Below are positions 22,237 through 29,376 of a DNA stretch of 29,376 nucleotides, one piece after another. Location: IMG/VR virus record IMGVR_UViG_3300021182_000213, positions 1 to 29,376 of that record; one strand, written 5' to 3'. The DNA comes from a virus. The number at the start of each line of letters is the position of its first letter. The first letter of the stretch is position 1. The notes beneath the pieces were generated by a model. That model did no database searches, was not told the origin of the DNA, and was given only the letters and a program-made list of their open reading frames with translations. Position numbers and translations under genes: made by a program.

Positions 22237-22842
22237 ATGAACGTCACTTTTCTCGCAGCCAATACATATTCATCCGGCGCCAGCGTCAATCTCGTTGGCT
22301 CAAACCAAAACGTCGTGGCATGGGCTATTTGTTTGGCAGGTAGCGCGCCGACTGCCCCTACATATAACGGAGCGTCCTTTACTTCACTAGGCCAGATATC
22401 CTCCGTTTATGGCGCTTCCTTCTGGCTATTCTATCTGCCCAATCCGGCTTCCGGCACCAATACTCTTTCTTTGGGGGGAGCTTCGGAAATCATCCTTTAT
22501 ACCTTCTCCGGCCAAAGTCTTGCCGCGCCATATGACACCACTTCCATCGTCCTGTCAGCCGCAACGTTAATTAACAATATTACGCCCACTGTAAACAGCG
22601 GCCTAATTCTCTGCGGAGCAGTTAACGGCTCAGGTTCTTCTGCGATGTCTGCCGGTTCCGGCCAAAGTTACATCCAGTATGCCCTCACAGGCATCTTTGG
22701 CGTACAGAGTACCAGCGGCTCCGGTGTAAGTGTTTCAACTTCTTGGACTCCAGGCTCCTATAATTTCTCTCCGCGTTCAACCTTTTCTATTTCGCTGGCA
22801 CCGCCTATTAGTTCTAACGCCCTATTTTTTGCAGGTGACTAA
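22237..22842 (+). CDS. Hypothetical beta-rich tail/fibre protein (201 aa)
   Basis: The protein is Ser/Gly/Thr-rich with alternating hydrophobic strands (AANTYSSGASVNLVGSNQNV, SSVYGASFWLFYLPNPASGT, SGLILCGAVNGSGSSAMSAG), consistent with a jelly-roll or beta-sandwich. It follows directly after the preceding gene with no intergenic bases. It has few charged residues and no signal peptide. It is probably a virion receptor-binding or decoration protein. Function is inferred only from context. Confidence 0.55.
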   Translation: MNVTFLAANTYSSGASVNLVGSNQNVVAWAICLAGSAPTAPTYNGASFTSLGQISSVYGASFWLFYLPNPASGTNTLSLGGASEIILYTFSGQSLAAPYDTTSIVLSAATLINNITPTVNSGLILCGAVNGSGSSAMSAGSGQSYIQYALTGIFGVQSTSGSGVSVSTSWTPGSYNFSPRSTFSISLAPPISSNALFFAGD

Positions 22843-22861
22843 ACATTAAAAATCGCTTTTT

Positions 22862-23599
22862 ATGCAATTCTCCGAAGCCAAGTACGCCTTGGCAAGAAAA
22901 CTGGATATCAACTATGACGACATTGCCAATAATGGCCTTTTCAGCGACGCCGATTTGAGCAGCTACATCCAGGAAGGGCTAATCCGAGCTTGGGACTATA
23001 AGCCGTGGCCTTTTAGCCAGGCCGTGAAGACTGCCACGACAATCGCCAACACCGACTACTATGACTATCCCCAGGATGTAATGAACGGCAGTATTTACCT
23101 GCTAAGAGCGGGAAACAAGGAATACAAGAAGCTCCTCATCGAGGACTACCTCCGCTGGTTTGCGGTCAACCCGGCCGACAGCAGCCGCTACTGGGCCGAG
23201 ACCCAGACCTACATTTTCATAAACAAGAACGCCTACAGCCAGGGAGTCGATACCTTCGATTTGTACGGCAAGGCTATCGCGCCGAACCTGACGAACCCCA
23301 CCGACCTGCTGCCCTTCTCGCCCATCAGCGACAACGAGCAGTACAGCGGCAACGAAGCCATTATCCAACTGGCTTACAGCGAGGCTTTGGACAGCGAGAA
23401 GAAGAAGAATCCGCAAGCGGCAGAAGTCGAACGGAAGAAAGCCTATCAGAGCCTGGACTTACTTTGGAAGCCGTTTGCCGACACCAAAGCGAACTCCCAG
23501 CCACAGCGTTCGCTCTTCAATGTTCCAAACTACTTCCCGGATTATCCCAACAGCCGGCAGAGCCCGATTGGAAACTTTAACGTGCCCTTTTGGCCCTAA
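22862..23599 (+). CDS. Putative head-tail adaptor protein (245 aa)
   Basis: The protein is helical at the N-terminus (AKYALARKLDINYDDIANNG, SSYIQEGLIRAWDYKPWPFS), with a YYDYPQDV turn that recalls adaptor proteins attached to the portals of short-tailed phages. A beta/loop middle is followed by a long charged helix (SEALDSEKKKNPQAAEVERK) and a Pro/Asn-rich tail. Adaptors form the ring beneath the portal and close the DNA exit. The assignment is from pattern and gene order and is moderately sure. Confidence 0.6.
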   Translation: MQFSEAKYALARKLDINYDDIANNGLFSDADLSSYIQEGLIRAWDYKPWPFSQAVKTATTIANTDYYDYPQDVMNGSIYLLRAGNKEYKKLLIEDYLRWFAVNPADSSRYWAETQTYIFINKNAYSQGVDTFDLYGKAIAPNLTNPTDLLPFSPISDNEQYSGNEAIIQLAYSEALDSEKKKNPQAAEVERKKAYQSLDLLWKPFADTKANSQPQRSLFNVPNYFPDYPNSRQSPIGNFNVPFWP

Positions 23600-23618
23600 T
23601 TCTTAACGTCTCACTTCA

Positions 23619-25871
23619 ATGACAATGCTCTCAGTGATTCCCGCCAATTCAAACCTATTAGGACCCGCCGCCAGCAGCGTACCAGGCGTGGCGCAGGCGG
23701 GCAGCCAGTCCACAGCGAACATCTTGCAGCCAGCGGCTCCAGTTACCGCCCCAGCCCAAACCAGCACCACTACGGCGCAAAACGGCGGTTCTGGGGGGTA
23801 TTCTACGCCGGTTGCGACCTCGACGCCCGCCACTACTCCAGCAAAGCAGCAGCCAACTAGTCAACCAGCCCAAACCTTCTCTTTTGGTAACGGCAAGACC
23901 TATGACGTAAACGGCAACGAGGTGGACCAGAATGGCAATATCGCCAACAACGCGGGCCTGGCCGGCATGTCGTCAACGGACTACCTGAACCTTTTGGGTT
24001 CGGAGACTGCCACCAACACCGGAACCTATAAGCAGATTCAAAGTGACCTCGGAATTCCAGCAGCTTCCACCGCAGCTTTTGCCACGCCGCAACAGAGCAC
24101 GGTGGATGTCTACAACCAGGCCTACAACACCGCAGGGCTGGGCGACCTGAAACAGAAGATTTCCGACTACAACGACCAGATAGCGCAGACGAACCAGCAG
24201 TATATTGACGCGGTGGGCAAGGAGAACGAAAACCCGTTCCTTTCCGATGCCGCCCGTGTTGGCCGGACGTCCCAACTCTACAATACCGCGCAACAAACCA
24301 TCGGCAACCTGATCAACGAACAGGCCAACTACCAAAACCTATACGCCCAAGGCGTGAACGAGGCCAACAACATGGTGACGCGCTACACCAACGACTTCAC
24401 TACAAACCAATCGGTAAACCAGCAGAAACTCACTTACCTGCTCAGTCAGGCAGAAAAACAGCAAGGCGCCGCACAGAACACAGCCACCCAACAGCTTATC
24501 CAGCGCTACTACCCGGAGTATCTGTCAGCCTCCGCGCAGACCACAGCCGCGGAAAAGGTTTTTGGCACGCCGCAGACCGGACTTTACTCGTACGACCCGA
24601 CAACCAAGACCTACAAGCAGATTTCACCGCCCACTGGCCAATACAGCGCCATTACCACCCCGACCGGCCAGGTGTACGGCTTCAACTCGAATACAGGTCA
24701 GACCAACACCACCGGCACGAACACGTACAGTGGCCAGTCCGGCACAACCGCAAGCAGCGGGGTCGGCGGCTACACGGCACAGCCTTTGGTTTCTTCCACC
24801 GACACGCTTTCTAAACTCCTTGGAACGTATGTCAATGGCCCGAATTCCACTCAATCAGCAAGCTACGAATCCGGCGTTATCAGTACGCTTCAAAGCATGG
24901 GCGTGAACGTTAATTCCAACACGCCGGTCAGCCAGCTCCAGCAATACATCCCACAAATCTCTCAAGCCATTAGCACGAACGAGGGCTATAATACGGCGAA
25001 AGCTCCCTCCATTACTCAAGCCAACAATCCCGGCGCTATTGAATGGGCAGCAGCACAACAGTACGGCCTAGACAAGCAGTATGGAGCCGTGCCCTTTAAA
25101 GGACAGAACGGCATTACCTATGCCGGCTTCTCCAGCCCGCAAGTCGGGATGCAGGCATTGCAGAGCTACCTCGGCAGCATCATGGGCGTTAGCCAGCCGG
25201 CCAACAACAATGTCGGCGGCATGGCCAGTTCAGGCCAAGGCGGCTTGAGTGTTTCAAATGCTCCGGCCAATCAGGGAGATATCAGCGGCGTAACGCAACT
25301 AACACAGGCGTTTTCAAACCTCGCACCAAGTTTCAGCAGCACCCAACAACTCGCACTTTCAACATCCACGTTCCAAGGCTACCTACAGTCAGGGAATACC
25401 GAGGCAGCAGCAAATTTCATCAACACTCTGGCCTATAAGGCCATGCAGCCGAATACGCAGTCAAAGGTGGACAACGTTTCCGAGGCCATTGACGCCTACA
25501 CGCAGGCGCTCACTATTCTCAACAACCATCCGGAACTGAGCACGGGTGTCTACCAGAATATTGTCCAGAGCGCCAAGCCTTGGGCTGGAACCAACCCCAC
25601 CAAAGACTACCAGCAATTTAACCAGTTAATGAACGTTGGCAACTCACTTTTGGAAAATGGCTTGTATGGTATTCGCCTGAACCCCACCGACATTGGCCAG
25701 TCCTCACAGTTCCAACCGGGCCAGGATGACCCGACCGCAACTGTTATTACCAAGCTCAAAGGCGCTATCGGCTTCTTCAATTATGCCAATGCCAAGACCT
25801 ACTCCGCACAGACCGGCGTTCCCGCGCCAGCCCTCACAACATTTCTTCAACAGTCAGGCTATCAACAATAA
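23619..25871 (+). CDS. Large Gln/Ala-rich internal virion/ejection protein with lytic-like segment
   Basis: The 750-residue protein has a Pro/Ala/Thr-rich start (1-85), then GNGKTYDVNGNEVDQNGN at about 90-107. A long helical Gln/Asn/Ala-rich core follows (IAQTNQQYIDAVGKENENPF; TAQQTIGNLINEQANYQNLY). At about 465-528 it has a segment QANNPGAIEWAAAQQYGLDK followed by YAGFSSPQVGMQALQSYLGS. NNPGAI plus an F-S-SPQVGMQAL tail resembles a pattern found in phage structural lysozyme/transglycosylase-type modules. It probably enters the cell with the DNA and may cut the wall locally. No catalytic residue can be assigned with confidence. Confidence 0.6.
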   Translation: MTMLSVIPANSNLLGPAASSVPGVAQAGSQSTANILQPAAPVTAPAQTSTTTAQNGGSGGYSTPVATSTPATTPAKQQPTSQPAQTFSFGNGKTYDVNGNEVDQNGNIANNAGLAGMSSTDYLNLLGSETATNTGTYKQIQSDLGIPAASTAAFATPQQSTVDVYNQAYNTAGLGDLKQKISDYNDQIAQTNQQYIDAVGKENENPFLSDAARVGRTSQLYNTAQQTIGNLINEQANYQNLYAQGVNEANNMVTRYTNDFTTNQSVNQQKLTYLLSQAEKQQGAAQNTATQQLIQRYYPEYLSASAQTTAAEKVFGTPQTGLYSYDPTTKTYKQISPPTGQYSAITTPTGQVYGFNSNTGQTNTTGTNTYSGQSGTTASSGVGGYTAQPLVSSTDTLSKLLGTYVNGPNSTQSASYESGVISTLQSMGVNVNSNTPVSQLQQYIPQISQAISTNEGYNTAKAPSITQANNPGAIEWAAAQQYGLDKQYGAVPFKGQNGITYAGFSSPQVGMQALQSYLGSIMGVSQPANNNVGGMASSGQGGLSVSNAPANQGDISGVTQLTQAFSNLAPSFSSTQQLALSTSTFQGYLQSGNTEAAANFINTLAYKAMQPNTQSKVDNVSEAIDAYTQALTILNNHPELSTGVYQNIVQSAKPWAGTNPTKDYQQFNQLMNVGNSLLENGLYGIRLNPTDIGQSSQFQPGQDDPTATVITKLKGAIGFFNYANAKTYSAQTGVPAPALTTFLQQSGYQQ

Positions 25872-25886
25872 ATAATCTCAACACCT

Positions 25887-27563
25887 ATGGGAGCAATCAC
25901 AATTCCAAATTTAGGCCAACCAGGAGCAGGCGGAATTCCGCTGTCAGTACAATCCGCTCCGAGCGGGATGCCAACCCTCACGACGCCGGCAGCAGTTACG
26001 CCGGCCGCGACCACATCACCGTTAAATGCGCCGGCAACATCCGCAACGTCGGCAGCGTCTAGCGTTTCGCCGCTCTACCAGCAGTTCATTGCCAGCGCCG
26101 GCCAAGCAGGGCAACTGGCGCAGAATTTCCCGTCTGCCCAAACGGCGCCAGCCTCACAGCAGGGCTGGATACAAGACATCCTCGGTCCTGAATTGAGCGC
26201 GGTTGCCTCAGGCGCTCGGGGCCTCCAGGCCACACCCGACGTATTGGAAGCCGCAGGCGACACTATCATCGGCAATGGCCAGGGCGCCGCAGCTCACGAG
26301 CAGGCGGCCAATACCACCATGGCCAGTCCCATCGGCAACGTCAAAACTTTCAAAGGCATGAATAACGAAGAACTGCTTGGAGCAGCTACCCAAACGGCAG
26401 GCCAAGGGCTCATGCTTGGTGGCGCACCGGCCGCAGCGAGTTTTGGCGCGCAGGCCGGCGGCAGCGCCATGCAGAATGACAAAGGCCCAGTTCAGGTAAT
26501 TAAGCAAGGCCTGATTGGCGCTATTGGCGGCAAGCTGGGCGAAGCGGTAGCGCCGTATGCCGGGAAAGCCTTAGGCGCCGCCTACAGCGCCGTAGTTCCG
26601 CAGGCAGCCCAAGACATTATCGGCGGAGCAGCGGACGCAGTTAGCGGCGGCCTTCAAAAGCTTTCCCAAGCCATCAGTCCCACGTTGGACAAACTCATCC
26701 CGGACAAGACCACCAGCAACATCTTGACCCCGCTCCTGGATAAGGTCTCGCCCACTATCAGCAAGATGTTCACGTCCAGCGCCGGTGAAGCGGCCGATTC
26801 GAGCATAAGCAACGTCCTCTCTGCAAATGGAAAAGCCATCAATCTCCGTACGACGCTTGGTAGCGAACTCACCGACATGTCTGACACTCTGACGCAGCAA
26901 TTCCCGGACGCCAAAGTCACGCTCAATGCCAGCCAGGTGCAAGCCATCCAGAACGCCGCGACGAAAGCCGGGATTTCCTTGCCGAAGTTCATGGACACCG
27001 CAGCGACAGCCAGTATCGCTGGAGAAGATGTCACCTCCTCAGTTGGCGAGAAGATACCCAGCATTGACCTGACCATTTCGCAAGCCCAAGAACTTGGCAC
27101 ATCGCTCAACCAAGCCTACGAGAAGGGATACGTCGAAAGCGTCTATGGCGACTTGCGCCAGACTGTCAGAGATTCTCTCAACACTGCGCAACCCGGCCTC
27201 GGCACCGTCTATGACCAAATGTATGAAACCGCCTCCAAAGGATTCCGAGCGCTGGACAGCCTGTCAGATATCTTCAACACCAAACCGGGAGCTGTAACGG
27301 CCACCGACCTCAATGGCTCAATCGCCAAAATCCAAAACCTTTCTTCCACTCCTCAAGGGCAAAAGATTCTTCAGATGACAATGGATAACTTCAAAGCTAC
27401 GACCGGTGTTGACCTAAGCACCGAAACCAATGCGGTGGCGGCAGCGGGCAAAATAAAAGACCCGCTGGTAAGACGGGCCGCGAACGCAGCAATAGACCTC
27501 TTAAAGAAAAACGGAATGCTTGGAACGGCGATAGGCGCGTACGAAGTGTTAAAACACTTCTAG
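25887..27563 (+). CDS. Ala/Gly-rich ejection-type internal protein (558 aa)
   Basis: The first 90 residues are low-complexity Pro/Ala/Thr/Ser. From about 150 to 250 the sequence is Gly/Ala-rich and amphipathic or weakly hydrophobic (AGQGLMLGGAPAAASFGAQA; GLIGAIGGKLGEAVAPYAGK), like the membrane-active parts of podovirus ejection proteins. The rest is helical (LTQQFPDAKVTLNASQVQAI; LGTVYDQMYETASKGFRALD). It is the last gene of the long rightward block. An 18-base palindrome overlaps its end. Role by analogy: a channel component for DNA delivery through the cell envelope. Confidence 0.55.
   Translation: MGAITIPNLGQPGAGGIPLSVQSAPSGMPTLTTPAAVTPAATTSPLNAPATSATSAASSVSPLYQQFIASAGQAGQLAQNFPSAQTAPASQQGWIQDILGPELSAVASGARGLQATPDVLEAAGDTIIGNGQGAAAHEQAANTTMASPIGNVKTFKGMNNEELLGAATQTAGQGLMLGGAPAAASFGAQAGGSAMQNDKGPVQVIKQGLIGAIGGKLGEAVAPYAGKALGAAYSAVVPQAAQDIIGGAADAVSGGLQKLSQAISPTLDKLIPDKTTSNILTPLLDKVSPTISKMFTSSAGEAADSSISNVLSANGKAINLRTTLGSELTDMSDTLTQQFPDAKVTLNASQVQAIQNAATKAGISLPKFMDTAATASIAGEDVTSSVGEKIPSIDLTISQAQELGTSLNQAYEKGYVESVYGDLRQTVRDSLNTAQPGLGTVYDQMYETASKGFRALDSLSDIFNTKPGAVTATDLNGSIAKIQNLSSTPQGQKILQMTMDNFKATTGVDLSTETNAVAAAGKIKDPLVRRAANAAIDLLKKNGMLGTAIGAYEVLKHF
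27543..27560. terminator. Palindrome between convergent genes, possible two-way terminator
   Basis: GAAGTGTT (27543-27550) and AACACTTC (27553-27560) form a perfect 8-bp dyad around AA, right at the junction of the convergent late operon and minus-strand cassette. No T-run follows on either strand, so terminator function is only suggested by location. Confidence 0.35.
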
Positions 27564-27565
27564 GC

Positions 27566-27661
27566 CTATGCCTTGTTAACCCATTTCTGCAAACCGTCCA
27601 AGATTCCATTCCAAGCCTTATACAGCACGTACCATACCGCAATAAATGCTATTATGTTCAT
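27566..27661 (-). CDS. Tiny single-TM protein (31 aa)
   Basis: MNIIAFIAVWYVLYKAWNGI followed by LDGLQKWVNKA has one hydrophobic helix and a basic amphipathic end. The ATG at 27661 is preceded by AAAGGAG, a strong ribosome site, and the gene starts 10 bases after the stop of the secreted protein, so they form a two-gene operon. Peptides of this size and shape can act as holin-like, toxin or exclusion peptides; none of these is proven. Confidence 0.55.
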   Translation of the reverse strand: MNIIAFIAVWYVLYKAWNGILDGLQKWVNKA

Positions 27662-27671
27662 AGAACTCCTT

Positions 27672-28325
27672 TCACTTCGCCTTAGTTGTTATGGTATCTG
27701 TCTTAACATCCCACGCAGTTGACGTTTCGACTTGTAACGAATATGAGTGGTCACTACCAGGAGCTAAACCATCCTCAGAAAAAAGAGTATCCTTCAAACC
27801 TTTCGTCGCCAATCCCTGTTCTACGTCTGTCGGTTGAACTTCCGCCCCGTCAAACTCCAGCGTTACCGTCGCATCAGGAAGGGTCTTAATCATAATTGAG
27901 ATGTTGTCCGCAGTAACGCTGATCTGGCAGTTTGAGTAAAGCGTTGAAGTATCAATCAGGCTTGGGTCTTGAGGTAAACCGGAAGGAGTGTCTGAGCCAA
28001 TCGGTTGAGAACTTGACGGAATGGTTGATTGGACAGGCGCGGCGGATTGGTTAGGGTTTTGCACGACCGGCGTGGGGGTATCGGGATAGGGCGCATAAAC
28101 AGCCTGGGTATAAGACGGCTGAGGCTCAGCACCCAAAATCGCACTCATATCTACCAAAGCACCAGCCATATCAAAGCAGTTGCCGTCCATGAAGCAGAAG
28201 TACTTTAAAGCCCCGGTGACGTCGTAATACTTGCCGTCCCCGAAGCCGTATACATCCCCGGCCGCCCGGACATGCCACGGAATTATAAGAGCACATAGCA
28301 CCAGCACCAATATCAGTTTCTTCAT
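27672..28325 (-). CDS. Secreted protein with signal peptide and C-terminal beta domain (217 aa)
   Basis: MKKLILVLVLCALIIPWHVR then AAG is a classical signal peptide with a likely cut near residue 21-22. The mature N-terminus has two related motifs, FGDGKYYDVTGAL and MDGNCFDMAGALVD. A Pro/Ser/Gln linker (about 70-120) follows, then a beta-sandwich-like domain (CQISVTADNISIMIKTLPDA; HSYSLQVETSTAWDVKT). It is on the opposite strand to the late genes, with its own promoter and a ribosome site (AAAGGA). It would be exported by the host and may be a lysogenic-conversion (moron) product or an envelope-active phage protein. Confidence 0.7.
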   Translation of the reverse strand: MKKLILVLVLCALIIPWHVRAAGDVYGFGDGKYYDVTGALKYFCFMDGNCFDMAGALVDMSAILGAEPQPSYTQAVYAPYPDTPTPVVQNPNQSAAPVQSTIPSSSQPIGSDTPSGLPQDPSLIDTSTLYSNCQISVTADNISIMIKTLPDATVTLEFDGAEVQPTDVEQGLATKGLKDTLFSEDGLAPGSDHSYSLQVETSTAWDVKTDTITTKAK

Positions 28326-28345
28326 AAGAAAGTCCTTTCATCCAC

Positions 28346-28374
28346 ACTTTAATCCTTAATCAATAACCAGTCAA
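28346..28374 (-). promoter_or_regulatory. Sigma-70-like promoter for the secreted-protein cassette
   Basis: On the minus strand TTGACT (28374-28369) and TAAAGT (28351-28346) are spaced 17 bases apart, about 20 bases before the ATG at 28325. The match is five of six at -35 and four of six at -10. This would let the two minus-strand genes be expressed independently of late transcription. Confidence 0.5.
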
Positions 28375-28398
28375 ATCGGTTATCCCCTTTTTATACAC

Positions 28399-28716
28399 AT
28401 GCCCGACCTAACTTTGCCAAGTGACCACGATATCCTAAATACCCTCGTTGCCAATGTTTCCAACATGAAGGAGGGTCAAGATAGATTTCATCAAGAGATG
28501 AAGGAGAGTTTTAGAGACTTAAAAGAAAACTACGCCGACCGGTTAAGCAAAGTTGAAAATGGTTTGAGTAATGCTGACAAAGTGTTCTTGGCCAAAAAAG
28601 ACCAAGACGAAAAAGACGCAGCTTTAGATAAGCGGATTACCTGGCTGGAGAGGATTGCCTATGGAGGTTTAGGGATTATAGGGTTTATTGAACTTTACTT
28701 TAGAATTATTAAGTAA
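28399..28716 (+). CDS. XhlA/holin-like protein: coiled coil plus C-terminal TM (105 aa)
   Basis: The first 80 residues form a charged, heptad-rich coiled coil (NMKEGQDRFHQEMKESFRDL; LSKVENGLSNADKVF). They are followed by W-L-E-R and a single C-terminal membrane helix (residues 87-103, AYGGLGIIGFIELYF). This layout is that of XhlA/haemolysin-type phage proteins, which sit in the membrane and help lysis. It is followed 10 bases later by a cysteine peptidase gene, consistent with a lysis cassette. The leader has no Shine-Dalgarno. A virion or tail-linker function is possible. Confidence 0.65.
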   Translation: MPDLTLPSDHDILNTLVANVSNMKEGQDRFHQEMKESFRDLKENYADRLSKVENGLSNADKVFLAKKDQDEKDAALDKRITWLERIAYGGLGIIGFIELYFRIIK

Positions 28717-28726
28717 AAACAACTTT

Positions 28727-29376
28727 ATGATTGAACATTACGGCAAAGGTGCCATTATCGTCCAAGTTCTGCCCGAGACCCAACTCGCCGCAGCAATCCC
28801 GGTTGTTGATTTCACTATTCCCTTTCAGCTCCCCCAGCCGCCCGATACTGACCAGGGCTTGGCTGACTGCTGTGTAGGTGAGGGCTGGAGCAAATACCAC
28901 TGGCAGTTTGAGCGGACTCAATTCAGCGTCCGGTCGCTATTCGCCTTTATCGCCCAACAGTATGGCGCTGATATTGGCGATGGTGGAAGTCGGCTGGTGA
29001 GCTGTGGCCAAGAGACATTCGCCGAAGCTCCAGACCCAGACCCCAAGACTCCGGCGAATATGCGCGATAAGACCGGTCTCGATGAATCGCTCGCTCAGCC
29101 GAACGAGGAAGCAAACCTGCTTCAGCTCCAGCACGACGACATCAACACGCTTGCTTACGCCATTAAGAACTTCCAGGGCGCGGTGTTTGGCGTCCAGGGA
29201 ACAAACGCTGGCTGGCAGGACATGGAAAACCCCGTCCCGCCGACCGCCACCGAAGCCGCGACTATTGGACAGCCACACAGCCCCGTGTGGGGCCACTGCC
29301 TCTACGCCATGGGCTACCACGTCCACAGCGACGGCCAGCGCTGCATTATCGCCGCATCGTCCTGGTGCAACGAAGT
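28727..29376 (+). CDS. Papain-like (C1-type) cysteine peptidase, 3' end cut by window
   Basis: Within 216 visible residues, DQGLADCCVGEGWSKYHW (from residue 42) matches the papain Q-x5-C active-site box, with Q43 for the oxyanion hole and C49 as nucleophile. H190 in VWGHCLYAMGYHVH is the catalytic His. The expected Asn-Ser-Trp is replaced by SSWC near the window end, so the third catalytic position would be Ser. A middle helical part contains SVRSLFAFIAQQYGADIGDG. C1-type peptidases cut proteins, and some phage lysins use related cysteine folds against wall peptides. Its position after a holin-like gene suggests a lysin, but a virion maturation or host-targeting protease cannot be excluded. 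Confidence 0.75.
   Translation, partial: MIEHYGKGAIIVQVLPETQLAAAIPVVDFTIPFQLPQPPDTDQGLADCCVGEGWSKYHWQFERTQFSVRSLFAFIAQQYGADIGDGGSRLVSCGQETFAEAPDPDPKTPANMRDKTGLDESLAQPNEEANLLQLQHDDINTLAYAIKNFQGAVFGVQGTNAGWQDMENPVPPTATEAATIGQPHSPVWGHCLYAMGYHVHSDGQRCIIAASSWCNE

Noticed and set aside
1-29376. Alternative genetic code with TGA read as an amino acid
   Set aside because: TGA acts as the stop in ATGA overlaps (for example 10731-10733 and 19693-19695), and no gene needs TGA read-through.

Overview
The window looks like the left end and most of the body of a podovirus-type phage or prophage joined to a plasmid/conjugation-type module. It probably belongs to an uncultivated bacterium. A Patescibacteria (CPR) host is my best guess from the overall gene style (conjugation-type ATPase next to a Replic_Relax protein, LamG/repeat tail protein, many tiny phage ORFs), but nothing in the sequence proves it. 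The standard code is used: TGA ends several genes inside tight ATGA overlaps. There is no rRNA and no CRISPR array.

Layout. Positions 1-307 look like host flank: a partial tRNA-Ser(CGA) on the minus strand, a 43-residue remnant resembling the N-terminus of a tyrosine recombinase, and the 5' half of tRNA-Arg(ACG). The tRNA-Arg stops matching right after its anticodon stem, which marks a probable element junction at about 308. Positions 447-3953 are a four-gene overlapping operon: a 4-TM protein, a coiled-coil protein, a VirD4/TraG-like coupling ATPase and a Replic_Relax protein. Positions 3954-4494 are gene-free and contain inverted repeats. Positions 4495-5351 hold a G/T-rich small cassette (promoter, structured leader, a 55-aa membrane peptide and a SymE/AbrB-like protein), flanked by two inverted copies of a diverged sequence.

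Positions 5647-8783 are mostly minus-strand early-type genes: a CHC2/TOPRIM primase-like protein, an HNH-like protein and several small hypotheticals. Positions 8977-27563 are one long rightward late region: small and large terminase, portal, a probable scaffold, an HK97-type major capsid protein, minor head proteins, a LamG/24-aa-repeat fibre, a second large tail protein, an adaptor, and two long Ala/Gln/Gly-rich proteins that look like ejection or internal virion proteins. No sheath, tape measure or tail tube is recognisable, which fits a short-tailed phage. Positions 27566-28325 are a minus-strand cassette with its own promoter (a secreted protein and a 31-aa membrane peptide). Positions 28399-29376 return to the plus strand with an XhlA/holin-like protein and a papain-like cysteine peptidase cut by the window end, probably the lysis module.

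How it works together (inference): the left module would maintain or mobilise the element, the minus-strand block would handle DNA replication and regulation, and the right block would package DNA, build the particle and open the host. Translation signals differ between parts. The left module and the 27.6-28.3 kb cassette have clear Shine-Dalgarno sites, whereas most late genes are preceded by G-poor leaders without one. This suggests a mosaic origin. Five genes shorter than 60 codons (81-212, 4708-4875, 8977-9153, 10730-10891, 27566-27661) were found by reading the sequence directly.
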